Notes: generated by a model not told the origin, from the sequence alone. Shown: positions 12,318 to 27,470, counted from the stretch's first letter. The stretch: 64,000 nucleotides of DNA from Niebla homalea (GCA_019925105.1 JAHGAU010000029.1:787972-851971); one strand, 5' to 3'. Numbers and translations are program-made.

Positions 12318-15300
12318 AAATAGTTGATTGATTGACTGGTTGATTTATATTACGGATCTAGCTAAGCTAATTCCGGTATTCCTTAATAGTCGGCTATTAA
12401 GCCTTCTTAATAACCGTAAAATCTTAATATCTATAACGTTAAAATTAAAAACCGGTATTTACTTAGCCTTTATTCTTATTTTAAAGGATAGAAAACGTTT
12501 ACGGCCGTTTAAAAAATAATCATTTATTTATATACTTTTTCAAAGAAACCCTATAATATTATAATTAAGTTTTTTTAAGGGTTACCTTTAAATTTATTGT
12601 TTTTCTATTTTTTTACGGGTCCGCTTTATATTAATATCTTAAGTAATACTCTTACATATTTTTTATTAATATATATATTATTATTATTTTAATTATAATT
12701 ATCTTTTTATTTGATTATTATAATCGTTCTTTTTAAGGACTTTTAATAAACGTTTATTATTATATTTTTTCGGTTATAATATATACTTTTTAATTTATAT
12801 AATTATTATAAGGTATTTACCTTTCCTTTTCCTTTTTGACCGGTAGCGGGTTTTCTTTATAAGGACTTTAATAACTTTATTTATTTTACTGGTAAAACTA
12901 AATTAAAGTAGTAGACTTATAAATGTTATAAATTTTACGGCCGTTTAAATACCTTATTTTATAAAAAGTATTAGTTATAGTAATTATTTACCCTGGCCTT
13001 TTTAATTAATCCCGTTTTAAGTTCTATAAATAATAGATATAAAATAAATACGGAAATTGCGTTTTATTCCCTTTATTTATATCTGTAATTAACGTCCGTT
13101 TAATTATTAATATATATAATAAAAAGGAAATAAGTTAACCCGTTTTTATCTATCCGGAGTTAAATCCTTTATACTTTATTACCTTTCCTTATAATCCTAT
13201 AACGGCGGAAATATTTATCGGTAATTTCTTTATTATTTAAGGTTAAATATTATCGCCCTTAAAGGATTAATTTTTTATATTTATATTAATGTTTATTTTA
13301 TGATGATATAATTTATAAAATAACCATTTTTATTTTTATTTTTAAAATTTTTTTAAATTTTTATATTAAGCGTAAATTTATATAAATTTATATTAACTTT
13401 TTAAATATAACCTGGTTTAGATCAATTTATTTGAATAAAGAAAATGGATATTTCATTTTTATTTTTTCTTACTTAAGACTTTTTAAGGTTTAGTTAGATC
13501 CGTCCGTTCCTTATAATTATAACCGGGTATATATTCCTTTTAAGCCTTACTTAAGTAATTATTTAATCGAAAAATAACTTAATTAACGGTATAAAGATTT
13601 CGGATTTTAATACCGGGACGGGAATCGTTTTATATATGCCGTTAATTACTTTTAAATACGGGTTTTAAACATTTTATAACTATTAAATAAATTTTCTCTT
13701 ATATCCGGGGGTATTTTTAAGAATATATTAAACAATTATTATATATATTATAGTTAACTTTATTACTACTTAATAAACGGTTTTAGCCTTCTATAGGGTA
13801 ACACTTTACGTTAATACCGTAAAAGACGTAAAAAAATTTTCTTAACAAATTATTTTCCTTTCAACTTTTTTTATATAAACGTTTTAATTAAATTTCCCGT
13901 TAATTTAAAAACTAAAAACTTTAATATTAATTTCCGGTTTCATTATAATTCTAGTTAGATCGATTATAGTTCTTATATTATATAGTTTTAAACTCTTAAT
14001 TATATTAATAAATTTATATTTATATAATATAAATTAAAATTTATATATCCTTATTTATTATAAATTTATTTTATCTTTAAATAATTTATATAAAAAAAAA
14101 TATTATAGATTAATAAGTAAATATTATTAATAAAACCTTTAATTTAGACTTTCTATCTTGACTTAATTAATTTTTTAATTAATAAATCGTTAAAAAAATA
14201 AGAATAAAATAAAGGAAATAAATAACCCTTAAAGGATCCCAGTTATAGCGGGCTTTATTGAATTAATTTTTTATTTTAAGTTAATTAATATTCGGTTACT
14301 TAAAAAACTCTTAATCCATTTTATAAAGAAGGATAATATCCTTTTTTTATAGGTTATATAATAATCTTTAATAATTTGTTTTATTAAAAGTTCTTATAAT
14401 ATTTTTATAAAAAAAGTTATAATATACTTTTTCTTATTACTTTATACCATATCTATATTATTAATTAAATCTTTAAGGGCCGTTTTTATCGACCGTACTC
14501 TCCTTATATTTTATTAATTAAGGAAAAGCCCATAATCTTTAACGTAATTATTAAGGATCTTTATAATTATTATTTTAAAAGCCTTTTTTAATATATATAA
14601 AAATATAATTAACTTATAAACTTTTATTTTTAAATCACTTAATTTAACCGGTTTCTTAGGATTATCGTTTTAATTTTCTTAAAGTTATAAAAATAATAAT
14701 TAATATTAAAATAAACTTAAATTAAGTAAGTAAAAATCTTTTTAGATAATAATATTATTATAAATAAAAACCTATTTAAGATTCCGTTAAATTTAAAAAC
14801 TTAATTTTTTTAAATTTATTAATTACTTTAATTATTATTTTTAAGTTATAATTCTGCTTATTGTTATTAAATCCGGGTACGTAATACCTTTAATATTAAA
14901 CAAATTAACGTTTAACGGGGGAAAAAGCTTTTTGATAATTTCGCTTTTGTTATTAAAGGTATTGATTATTATATTATCAAATATTTTAAAAAACAGGAAC
15001 TTAAGGATAAGTTTAAGTTTTTTATTTTATTTTTTATTATATTTTTTCAGCTTTTAAATACTATAAAAAAAATAATTAAGTCGTAAATTATTAATTAGAA
15101 GTATATTTATTTAACTTTTGTACCAATCTTTTCTTTCTCTTTTTAAGTTTCCTTTAATTACATAAATATATTTTAGTTTTTATATTTAATAGCTTATTTG
15201 ATTAATAGTCTTACTTTTATAATTATTATTATATATTTTTTGTTTTAATAAGTTTTAACTTTTTAAGACGGTTTTATTATTAAGATCACTAAGTTAATTA

Positions 15301-16666
15301 TTTTAATAAACGCTTTTATTATTTATTCTATAAAAAAATTAATTTACTCGTATGATTTAACGGGGGAAGCTTTATTAATTACGTTATTACTACTCCCCCA
15401 ACCGGGACGTTATGGGACGGGATTTGATTATGGTCTTCCCATACCGGCCGGTACGGTATAAGGGTATTTCCCGTTCCCGTACCGTCCCTATCCCGGCGGT
15501 ATGGGACCGGGGAATGCCAAGATCCCGGTGGCAAAAATATTAATAAAATATTTTTCTATTCTAAGTATAAAATATCCTATTTTTAATATTAAGCGAGCCG
15601 CTAAGCCTATTTAGGAAAAATGTTCACTTCTACCATTGAATTTTTAGATTTTTTTAAATTAATTTTGGTTATTTTTGGTATATATATTATTATTTATATA
15701 CTATAAAAAGTAAAACGGTATCTTGGCATTTCCCGGTCCCGTACCGGTCCTATACCGTTACCACCGGTACGGGATAAGGGTACCCTTTCCCTATCCCGTA
15801 CCGGTCCCGTACCGATCCCGTACCTATCCCGCGGGATTAATCCCATACCGGTTGGGGGAGTAATTATTACCTCCTTTATTTTTATATATATTTGAGTTTC
15901 TTTAATTATCTTTTACGCTTTTTTTATTAATATTAACGGTATTTTATTAACCGATTAATTTAAGGTTATTTATATTAATATATAATTTAAATTATATTTT
16001 AGGTTTTCTTAAAACTTATATACTATTATTATATTAATAATCCTTTTTATACTGAATATTAAATCGATTATTATTTTCAATCCTTAGTTTTTTTACGTTA
16101 TAATACCCTAAAATATTAATAATAAAACATTAAATATTATAATATTTATTAAAAAAAATTGTTTTAATATAATTCATTATATAGCCTTTTTTATTCTGTG
16201 TATTATAATAAAATTTAAAGTTTCTTAATATAATATATTTACCGGATAAGGATAAAATACTTGAAAGTAATAATATTATTAAAAACTTTACTCTATTAAT
16301 TAATAGCGGGTTATATATTATATATATTTAAATCGCCCCCTATTTTTTTTTTTTATGTAATTTAGAGCGTATATAAATTTTTCCCGCAATAAATAACGTT
16401 TTAATTATTTATTTTTAGTATTTATTTATAAAGCAGTATATTTAAATCGTTTCATTTTCTTTAAATATTAGATAAAACCCTTTATCCAGGTTAATTAAGT
16501 AATATATATATAGATTATATAATAGCTCTAATATTATTATAATATTAATATCCTTTATTTCCTTAAACTTAAATATTCATAATATTGTTTTAATTACCTT
16601 ATTTTATACGTTATATTATATTATTCTTAAAAGTATTAATATATTATATATTAATTTTTATTAAGG
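12318..16666 (-). mobile_element. LINE (Tad1-like), copy c: 3' part with reverse transcriptase relic, split by MITE and Gypsy
   Basis: The element's 3' end is the TTGATTGATTGA-type tail at 12322-12345. The body matches 46464-50385 of the complete copy. The polymerase palm segment (counterpart of FINDIYLLIYS at 48289-48318) lies at about 14105-14125 on the minus strand, preceded by a block at 14215-14245 resembling the LINE 'GxPQGSPLSP' motif. A foldback MITE sits at 15391-15862. At 16667 the LINE is cut by the 5' LTR of a Gypsy element; its remaining 5' part would lie beyond the Gypsy's right end, which is not in the window. Confidence 0.75.
15391..15862. mobile_element. Foldback MITE, 472 bp, hAT-like (8-bp target duplication)
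   Basis: The ends are inverted: TACTCCCCCAACCGG at the left and the complement of the same at the right. The arms, about 140 bp each, are imperfect inverted repeats; for example GGAATGCCAAGATC near 15513 mirrors GATACCGTTTTAC-adjacent ATCTTGGCATTTCC near 15725. The arms are rich in CCCGTACCGGT repeats, and the middle is AT-rich with no coding. Flanks 15383-15390 (GTTATTAC) and 15863-15870 (ATTATTAC) form an 8-bp duplication with one G/A difference, as expected for hAT-type insertion. The host sequence is LINE copy c. Confidence 0.75.
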
Positions 16667-18275
16667 TGTTAGCAGCTAGCGCCATCTCTGCGCCGGCGCT
16701 ATAGTGGTGCGTTATATTGCTGCGCTAAGGTAGGCCGTTAGGCCTTAATAAAGGGCCTTGGTAAAAAGCCTTGGTAACGGCCTTAATATACGTCATTTAT
16801 AAGCCGTAGCTTACTTAATAGGCGTAAAGCGGGATAATTATTATTTTTACCTTAAGTAAAGGTTATATTTTAATTCTTTTTGAGTTCCTTAAGAATTAAT
16901 TTTATTATTAATTTATTTATTAAAGTAATACTTAAGTATTTAAACCGTAACGTTATATCTTTTATATTTATCTTTATTAATCCCGCCCGTATATTATTAA
17001 TAAAGTTAATTTAATATTTTAATTCTTCTTCCTTATTAATTATTAAAAAGAAAATCCGATATTATTATCGTAATAAATACCTAATTAACTTAATAAACTT
17101 TAAAATAAGAAAATAATATTTACCTTTTAATTAAGAACCTTTTTATTATAAATAAATAAATTAAAGCGGCGGAATATTATTATAATATTATGGCTTAATA
17201 AGCTTAACTTCTAGAACTAAAATTTAAAGTTAACCGGCTTAAGGCTAAAAATCGTATTTATTAAAAGTATATATTTAATTATATTAACGTATAATATAAA
17301 GGTTTACGTTCCGGGATTTTCTTTTATATTAATTTTATTATTTAGCTTGATACCGATAATATATTATTAACGGCTTTTATTTTATTTTATAAAAATAAGT
17401 TTTTTTATCCAGAAAAGCTTAAGTTATATTAAAATAAATTTAAAGTTAAGTATTAAACGTAATTTATTAACTTAAAGAAATAATTTATATTTTATCTTAA
17501 GTACTTCTTTATTAAAAGAAAAAAGGTAATTTTTTATTTAAGGTTTATTTTTTATAAAATCTTTAATTTATTAAATAAGGAAATTAATAAAATAAGTTAT
17601 TAAGAACTTAAGGATAAACTTTTAAATTTAATAATTAATCCGGAAAACTACCGGTTTTTTTATTATAAACGGTTTAAGGATATTAAGTAATACTTTAATT
17701 AAAAAATAATATAATTCCATAATACTTTAAAAATTATAAAAGAAGACTTATTATTATTATTAAATAAATTTTATGTTTATATATTCTTTATAAAGCTTTT
17801 ACCGAAGCTTAGAATTAAAATTCTTATAATTAATAAAGTATTAAAAACCCAAGAAGATATTATAACGGTAATAATTATATAAGAAAATAACTTAAAGCGT
17901 ATTATTAATAATAATTAAAAGGTTAGTAAAATCAAATCCCTTAAAAATAGGGTATTTAAATTTAATTTTAATAACTTAAAGCCGGCGTATACTTTTATTT
18001 AAAAAAACTCTTACGGTTAAAAATATAAAATTATATTTAAAAACCTTAATACCGCCTTCAAAATAAATAAGAATATTAAGTATTATATATATTACGGAAA
18101 GGACTATTATATATCCGATTTTTCTACTATTTTATAAAATAAAGTCTTAATAATAAACGTAAAATCCTAATAAAAAAATAACGTATTAAAAAACGATAAA
18201 GCTTTAACGGCGCCTTAAGGTTAAAGTTAATAAAAAGATAATTAAAGGTATATTCAACTTTTATTATTAAAAGTT
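16667..18275 (+). mobile_element. Gypsy element, part 1: 5' LTR start and gag relic
   Basis: The LINE stops at 16666 and TGTTAGCAGCTAGCGCC begins, a typical LTR start; the LTR end is not certain (probably between 16800 and 16900). From about 17000 a plus-strand frame with RIP-type stops leads to KYYIYYGKDYYISDF at 18078-18122. This looks like a retroviral-type zinc knuckle (CCHC) in which Cys (TGT) and His (CAT) became Tyr (TAT). Copia-A copy 2 interrupts the element after the TSD AAGTT (18271-18275). The element resumes at 37960. Confidence 0.65.
18271..18275. repeat. Target-site duplication of Copia-A copy 2 (left)
   Basis: AAGTT here equals AAGTT at 37960-37964, directly outside the two LTRs 19.7 kb apart. 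This shows the two LTRs belong to one insertion. Confidence 0.85.
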
Positions 18276-18427
18276 TCTTGAAATGTAAGGTGTAAGTTGC
18301 TTGATTATTTCCTAAGTATAAAAGTGCGATTAAGTACTCCTGCATCCCAGTTATCCTAATCGGGTTTAACTTCGGATTATATTTAATTTACCCGATTACC
18401 GGGTAATTAATATAAGTACTTTTAATA
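18276..18427 (-). repeat. Copia-A copy 2, 3' LTR (152 bp)
   Basis: It is the same length as the 5' LTR at 37808-37959. On the plus strand it begins TCTTGAAATGTAAGG and ends CTTTTAATA (CTTTCAACA in the 5' LTR, a C-to-T pair of changes). Confidence 0.87.
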
Positions 18428-18440
18428 TTCCCCTTCGAGC
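18428..18440 (-). other. Copia-A copy 2 polypurine tract
   Basis: On the minus strand GCTCGAAGGGGAA lies directly before the 3' LTR. This is the expected site of the plus-strand DNA primer. The counterpart in copy 3 is at 41880-41890. Confidence 0.75.
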
Positions 18441-21400
18441 TTTAATATATTTATTACTTTATATTTATTATTTACTTATAATACTCTATATAAGCTTTAA
18501 TCTTCATATAATATATATTTTATTTATATGATATTTTTTTATAAGTTATTAGAGCTCCCTTATAATAATAGTTTTTATTCCTTTATAATAGTGGTTTTTA
18601 CTCTTTTATAACGGTGGTCCTTCGCGGTAAAATACTTTGAAAGATTATACTTATAGTTTTAATTATATAGTATTTACTCCTTTAAATCAAAGCCAACGTA
18701 ACGATAATAAACTCCCTTATATCGTAAATTATCCTTTAATAACCCCCCGGGGTACGTAATTTCATCCAGGCATACTCCGGGGTAAATATCGTTTTTTATA
18801 ATTTACCCCCCTTTTAAAATATTCTCTTAACCTTCTTACTTTATATATTAAATTTATATTAAAACGTACCCCTGAACTCCTTAAGACTAATAACGGCCTC
18901 TTTATAAATAGCTTAAAGCCTACCCTATAAGTAGCTTAAAGTTTACTTTATAAGTGGCTTAAAGCTTACCCTATAAGTAACTTAAAGTTAAAGCTATAAA
19001 ACCGTTAATATTATTAGCGAAACTTCAGTCGGTATAAGGACGTTCTAAGGGTACTTCCAGGCTAAATGCCTTACGGAATCCCTTAAAGGGTTAATATAAT
19101 AAAAGCTTTATTAAGCTATCGGCAACTTACTTATACGTCAGAATATACTTTAAATTTATTTGGTTATCTTTTATAATTTCCCGAAGTTAATATTATTGGA
19201 TTTTTATATATTTAATCCGGGTATAGAATACGGGGTTCTTAATAAGAACTATAGCGTTTTAATTATTTCTATAAACGGTAATAATAGGGAGGTTTCCGGC
19301 TTAATACAGCCTAATTTTACTTAAAAATTATTTAAATTATAAGGCCTCTTTAACTATTTATATTTATCTTATATATTCCGCTTTATAAATAAAAAGGGTA
19401 ACCGTAACTTAATATTTAAATTATTAATTAATTACGGTACTTCTTATATTAAATACGTAGCCCGTAATAAACCTCCGGGTCGAATTTACGGTAAACTCGG
19501 AGTTAATATAGCCATTAAAAGCTTTTAATTTACCCCGGTATATTAATTAGAAAATAATAATAATATAAAGATAACGTAAAATTCTTTTTATTAACTTTTA
19601 ATAGTATTTAATAAAATTTAAAGTATATCGGTTAATTATTAAAACGGAATAAATAATATTTAAGTAAATTTTAAGTATTATATATATTAAAGAGCTTACG
19701 GTTAATTAATATTTCTTCCGGAAAATTAAGTTAACTTTATAACTTTTAAGTATAAGTTCTAACTTATATTTTAACTTTATAAAGATATATAAAAAAGTAA
19801 TATTTTATTATTTATATTCTTTAATGACTTTTTTAATATAGGTTTCTTAATTAAATTTAAGCGTTTTATTCTGGTAATTTCTTATAATTATTATACTTAA
19901 ATAATAATAAATTAACCTTAAATTAAATATACAGAATTAATTATTAAGTATTTTTTTTAAATTTATAATACCTTATTGAAACGGATTAATAATCAGGACA
20001 TTATTTATATAGAAAGCTATAATTATCTTATCTTTAAAGTATATAAATATATAATAATCCGTAAGTATTAACTTAAACTTTTACTTTTTTATAAAAATAA
20101 AAAAGTAATAATATTATAATTAAAAGGATTATTTTAGTCCGTAAAGGGCCTTATTAAGCTTATAATATATATTGGTGCCCTTTATTTAATTATAAGGTTA
20201 TTTTATATAGACTTTTTCCTTAATTAAGTTATAAAGAAAAACCATTTTTATATCTATTTACTTTAAATCTTAATCGTTAATTACCGTTAATATAAAAAGC
20301 ATTTTATAATTTATAGGTTTAATTATTAAAGCGAAAGTTTTATTATAATTAATATTTTCCTATTATTTATAATTATAAATTACTTAACGGGCCTTATATT
20401 AAATAATTAAACCGTGAACGTTTTTCTTAAGAATATAAACTTATTGTCCCTTCAGAATAATTATATCCGGGCGTATTATATACTTAAGAATAAATATTTA
20501 AATATTATTTTTAATATAAAAGTTATATTTATCTTTTTCCGTTGATTATTAATTTATTTTATAATAAATATCTTTTATAACTTTTTAATAACTTTTCAAC
20601 TTAAATAATTCCGGCTTATTCTTAAATAATATTAACGTTAAATAATAAATATCCTTTTTTTTATTTAAAATAATTATATTAATAAAAGTAAATAACGGGT
20701 TTAAAGATATATTCTGAAACTTTAAATACTTAAAAATCTTAAGTTTAAGGTTACCCTGAAAAATAATTTTAATTTCCTCCTATAATTTATTGAATTATTA
20801 TTTATTTTAATTATATTAAGTTTAAGGGTAATCTCTTTATTCCTTAATTAAGGGTATATTATTTATAAATATATCGTTTAAAATATTATTGATAAAAACG
20901 TTATTATAAACTTAATTCTTATAATTCTTTTTTAAAATAAGGACTTATTAAAGTTATATATCTTTTTTTAAACGTTAAATCTTCTCCGCCGGGATATTCT
21001 TATCGGAGTTATTTAACGGAGTAATTTTCCGTTCTTTAATATAAACGTTAAAAAATCATTTTACTTTTTTATTAAAAGTTCTTACCCGGGGATTAAAGAC
21101 CCGGTATATTTTAATAATTTTAATATTATAACTTAATAGAATAAATAAATCGGCTTTTTTATTTAAAGAAATCCGATATTTTATAATCTTAATTTATATT
21201 AATAACTTAATAACTTATAAATATAATAAGTCCGGTTCTTAATTATATTATATTTAATAAAAGGTAATCTTTTTTTCTAAATTAAATATAAATTCTTTTA
21301 TAATAAAATAATTAATAGTTATTATGATTTTCGGTTATAAATCCTTAAATAAATTTATATTATAGATTATCGTACGGGTTTATTTTTTAATTTCCCGGTT

Positions 21401-24400
21401 AAATTTTTTATTTATAAGGTTTTATTTAAAGTTATTTCGTATTATTAATTTATAAATAATATTATAGTCTTTAAGGTAATTTTAAAAGTCTTTTAATATA
21501 TATTCGCCCCCGTTATTTATCCGTAAGCGCCTGATTTTCCGGTTAATAATTTTATATTTAACTTAAAATTACTTAAATTTATAAGTTACGTCTGATTTAT
21601 AAATTATCGGGTAAACTTTTAATATATAAATAAAGTCGTCCCAGAAAGTAATAAAATATTTAATTATATTAAAGCTTACCGGCTTAATAAATCTTATAAC
21701 GTCTGAATAAATAAATTTTAATAAAACTATCCTTAACTTAAAATATCCCTTATAAGGTTAAGAAGTTATCTTATTAAAGGTATAATATATATATACGACC
21801 TCCTTTAAGGGCTTTTTTTACTTCTTTTATTTACGTTTAAAAAATATCTTTATTAATACCTTAATTAACTTAACGATAGATTAAAAATTGAAATACTTTA
21901 TTCTTGTATATTAAGTTAATATATCGTTTAATACGTTAAATACCGTTATTATTAATTAAAATAATACTTAAAGATTTAATATAAAAAGCTATCCCCACCG
22001 GGAGTATATAAATTTACCGGGTTTTTTAATTATTATCCGTTTAACCCGGGAAGTCACTATTTTAACTTTATTATTTAAAAGCTAAGTCTTTAAAAAAAGG
22101 TTTATTTTATTATCGGGGGAATAAATAAAGTTTAAAAACTTAATTACTACCTTTTTTCCGTCGATATTATAAGTTATTTAAATAATATTAATACCGCTTA
22201 TATAATTAATTTATATTAAATTTAACCTTACGGATATTATTTAATAAGGCTAAAAATTATTACCGAAGAATTCTTTTTAATAAAAAAGGTATTTATTATA
22301 GTCATTATTTAAAATTATTAACTTTTATAAATTAATTAAGTTAATGGATATTATTATATATTTAAGCTTAACGTTTACGTTTATTATACTATAGATTTTC
22401 CTTAGAATTAATAAATTTACCGGTATAATAATAATAATAGCTTTTTTAATCTTTAACTTCTTTAACCCCCGATATAACGGTTTAATCCTTTTCTTAAGAT
22501 AAAGGACTTAATAATTATTTTCCGGGTATTTATTATTACGGCTTTTTACGGTATAATAATTATATTTTTAATTACTATATTTAATAAAGGATTACTTATT
22601 ATTAATTTTCAGAATTATTAAATAAGATTATAAAGTAATATTAATACGGGCTATATTAACCTATAATTCTTTATTAATAACTTTTAATATAACCTCGTTA
22701 AATTTAAAAAAATTTTAATTTAAAATAGTTTAATTTTAGGTTAAGTTAATATAAAAATATTATTAACCGTTACCGAGATTAAATAAGAAAAATTAAATAA
22801 TTATCAAATTAAAGACCTTATATAACTTATTAATAATTAGTATTTCGGCAATATATTTACGGAATTTATAGGTAAATTAATTAACCGTTTTATTTAAACC
22901 TTTTATTATTATTTTAAACTCCCGGGTTAACTTAATATATAAGCTTAAACCTTAAGGTTTAAAATAGGTAATAAGAGTAATCTAGATTTCTTCGGTTATA
23001 TCTAATTTATCCATAAGGTAGTATATATTGTCTTTATAGCGAGTTTTAATAATTATAATAGCTTTAAGTTTATCCCTGGTAATTATAAACTTATAAAGGT
23101 TATTAAGGATTAATTAATTTTTAATTTGGTTGATTGATTGATTGATTTATACTACGGATCTAACTAAGCTAATTCCGGCGTTCCTTAATACGCGGTTTTT
23201 TAACCTTATTAATAACCGTAAAAACCTGATATTTATAACGTTAAAGTAAAAACCGGCGTTTATCAGGTTTCTACCCTTTATCCCTTAAAATAAAGGATAT
23301 TAACGGCCGTTTAAAAAGTAATAATCTATTTATATATTTCTTATATTTTAACTCCCCCAAGAAAATCCATAATATTACGATTATATCCTTATAAAGGTTA
23401 TCCTTAAACTTATTATTCTTCCGTTCTTTTATATATTTATATTACCTTAACTTTACGTAGCGTTTTTAAATGTTTTTATTAATATTTACGTATTTAATAT
23501 ATACCTTTTTTATATTATTATTATTATTAATTCCTTTAAAGACTTTTAATAAACGTTTATTATTATATCCTTATAATTATAGAAGATGCTTTCCGGTTTA
23601 TATAATTAATATAACCGGTTTCCGTTTCTCTTTTTCTTCCTTTATCGGTAACGGGCCTTTTCTATAAGGTCTTTAATAATTTTATTTATCTTTATAACGA
23701 AATTAAACTATAATAATAATCCGGTAAATATTATAAACTTAACGGTTACCTGGATATTTTACTTTATAAATAATATTTAACGGTAATTATAAATATTAAT
23801 TTTTATAATAAGTCTTAATTTAACCTCCATAAATAAAAAATAAGAAATAAGGATATATATAACGTTTTACTTCCTTTATTTATACTTATATCCAGCGTTT
23901 ATCCGACCCTTAATATATATAATAAATAAGAAGTAAATTAAACCGTTTTTACCCGTTTAAAGTTAAATCGTTAATACGTTATTACTTTTTTTTATAATAT
24001 TATAGCGGTAAAAATACTTATTAATAATCTTTTTATCGTTAAGAATTAAATAACGATAACCTTAAGGTATAAAATCTTTATATTTCCGTTAATGCTTAAT
24101 TTACTTTATTATAACTTATAAGATAATTATTATAGTTTTTATTTTTTAAATCCTTTTAATCTTAATCTTTTTTATATTTAACGGAAGTTTATACCCGTTT
24201 AAGTTAATTTCCGGAATATTAATAAGGTTAACCTTTTTTTAAATTTATTCCTACTTTATCTTAATAAGAAAAGAAATAGGTATTTTTAATTTATTCTTTT
24301 TAACTTTAAGCTTATTAAGATTCTGGCGGATCCGTCCGTTTCTTATTATCGTAATTAAGTATATATATCTTTTTAATTTTATTTAAGCGATTATTTAATT

Positions 24401-27290
24401 TAATAAGACCTTAATTAACAATATAAAGACCTTAAACTTTAATACCGGGATAAGGGTTACTTTATAAATATTATTAATTACTTTTAAATACCGGTTCTGG
24501 ACTTTCTATAATATCTAAATAGGCTCCTTCTTATATCCCGGAGTACCCTTAAATATATATTAAATAATTATAACGTATATTATAATTGGCTTTATTACGG
24601 TTTAATAAATAGTCCGGGCCTTCTATAATGTAACTCTTTATATCGATATAATAAAATAAGTAAAACTTTTCTCCTATAAAGTTATTTTCTTTTAAATTTT
24701 TCTTATATAATCCTTTTAATTAAGCTTTTTATTTATTTAAAAGTTAAGGACTTTAATATTAATATCCGGCTTTATTATAATTTTACTTAAATTTACTATA
24801 GCTATTATATCGTATAACTTCGGGCTTTTAATTATATAAATAAGCTTATATTTATACGGTATGAATTGAACCTTATAAATTCTTATTTATTAAAGATAAA
24901 CTTCATAAGCTTATTTTAATTTTAAATAATTTATACGTATAAAGATATTATAAACTAAAAGGTAAATATTATTAATAAAACTTTTAATTTAAACCTTTTA
25001 TTTTAACTTAACGAGCTTTTTAATTAATAAACCGTTAAAAAATAAAAATAATATAAAGGAAATAAGCAATCCTTAAGGAATCCCCGTTATAACGGGTTTT
25101 ATTGGGTTTATTTTTTATCCTAGGTTAATTAACGTAACTTAATCGCTTAAAAAACTTTTCATTTACTTAATTAAGAAAGGTAATATCCTTTTCTTTTTTA
25201 AGTTATATAATAACCTTTAATAATTTATTTTATTAAAGGTACTTATAATATTAAGAAAAAGAAGATTTATAATATATTTTTTCCCGTAACCTTATACCGT
25301 ATATACGTTATGAATTAATCCTTTAAAAGTTATTTCTATTAATTAATTTCTTTTTACTTTTATTTATTAATTGGGGAGAAATCCGTAATTCTTTATATAA
25401 TTATTAAGAATCTTTATTATTACCGTCTTTAAGGCCTTCTTTAGCATATAAAGGAATATAATAAATCTATAAGATTTTACCTTAAAGTAATCCGGCTTAA
25501 TAAGCTTCTTAAGGATAATCGTTTTTATTTTTTAAATTTACGTAAATAATAATTAACGTTAAAGTATATTTAAAAAAGTAAATAAAGACTTTCTTAAACG
25601 GTAATATTATTATTAATAAGAATTTATTAAGGATTTTATTCGGTTTTAAGGCTTTATTTTTCTTTAATTTATTAATTGCTTTAATTATTATATCTTATAT
25701 TATTATTTTATTTATTAATACGGAATTAAGGTATATAACGTTACCGATATTATTTAAGTTAGCCTTTAACGGAAAGGGGAAAAATGCTTTTTAAAGGGCC
25801 TTAATCTTACCATTAAAGGTATTAATTAATATATTATTAAGTTTCTTAAAAGGCGGGAATTTAAGGATAAACTTTAGTTTCTTATTTTATTCTTTATTAT
25901 ACTTTATTAACTTTTAAATATTACGAGGTAAAACCGTTAAGTTATATATTGTGGATTAAAAGTATATTTACTTAACCTTCTTAATGGTTTTTTTTAGTTT
26001 TTTTTAGGTAACCTTTAATTAATTAAGTATTTCCTGATTTTTATACTTAAAAGCCTACTTTATTAACCTTTTTATTTTTATAATCGCGGTTATATACTTT
26101 TTATTTTAATAAGTTTTAACTCTTTAAAAAGGTTTTATTATTAAAATTATTTTATTGATTATTTTATTTAATATTTTTATTATTTACTTTATAAAAAGGT
26201 TAATCCGGTCTTTATTATTTAATTAAGGGAAGTCCGTGAATTATATTATTATTTCTTCCGCTTTTATATAAACCTTTATTATTTTAATTATCTTTTACGC
26301 CTTCCTTACCGGTAATAATAAGGTTATATTAATAATTTAATCTAAGGTTATTTATATCGGTATATAATCTAAATTATATTTTAAGTCCTTTTACGGCTTA
26401 TACGTTATAATTACGTTAATAACCCCTTCCGTATTAAATTAATTATTATTTTAAATTTATAATTCTTTTATATAATAGTCCCTTATAATATTAATAATAA
26501 GAAATTAATCTAAACGGTAACTATTAATAAATCATCCGATTTAACGTAATTTATTGTATATTTTTCTTCGTTTTATATATAGTAATATAGGTTAAAGTTT
26601 TTAAGTAATATATATTTATTTAGAATAATTAAGACCTCTTTAAGTAACGGTATTATAAACGGTTTTTCCCTATTGGTTAACGGCGGGTTATATATATTAT
26701 AAATATTAAGGTTACCCTTTAAGTCCTTTTCTTTTATAATACGGAATATATAAAGGTTTTTATTATAATAAATAATATCTTAATTATCTATATTAAGCCG
26801 TTTATTTATAAAGAAGTATATTTTAGTTATTTTATTTCCCTTAAAGGCTAAGTAAAATCCCTCTTTTAGGTTAATAAATGAATATATATACGGGTTATAT
26901 AATAGTTCCTATATTATTATAATATCGACGTCTTTAACTTCTTTAGACTTAAATATTAATATTATTACTTTAATTTTTTTATTACGGACATTATACTATA
27001 TTACTCTTAAAAGCGTTAATATATTATATATTAATCTTTATAAAGGCTTCCTTATCTATACCCGTTTAAGTTACGGACTTCTTATTAAAGCCGAGTGTTT
27101 TCTAATTTAGCATCTTCCCGGTTATTATTAAAGATATAGGACGGCCGGCCCTTAAGGTCGGGATCGTAAGGAGCTTTTTCTTTTTTACTCTATTTATTAC
27201 CGCCGTTTACCCCTCGCTATTTAATTAATTAAGCTCGCATTTTAAAACTACCTTTAATTAACCCGTTAAACCCGTTCCGTACGTATTATA

Positions 27291-27452
27291 TATTGAATGT
27301 GCAGGATCACCACTTGGGAGATCACGTGACGCGGATCAGATTAAATAAGGCGGACGTATTAAACCTAAGTAGGATGGCGGTATATAACCTTATATATAGT
27401 CTTACCTTATATATAGTAATAATTAAATAACTTATATCTTTTAACTTCAATA
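27291..27452 (+). repeat. Copia-B 5' LTR (162 bp)
   Basis: It begins TATTGAATGTGCAGGATCAC (TG to TA by RIP) and ends CTTCAATA. Its front half is less mutated than the 3' LTR. Confidence 0.87.
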
Positions 27453-27470
27453 GGTTATAAGCCTGGATTA
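27453..27470 (+). other. Copia-B primer binding site
   Basis: GGTTATAAGCCTGGATTA directly follows the LTR. It is the same GGTTAT(G/A)AGCC core as in Copia-A and at 38993, consistent with a primer from the anticodon region of initiator tRNA-Met. Confidence 0.65.

Noticed and set aside
12328..12519. 63-codon plus-strand open frame
   Set aside because: It lies antisense in the 3' end of LINE copy c; the counterparts at 23150 and 46485 are not conserved as an open frame.
18127..18345. 72-codon minus-strand open frame
   Set aside because: It crosses the border between the Gypsy gag relic and the Copia-A LTR, on the opposite strand to gag.
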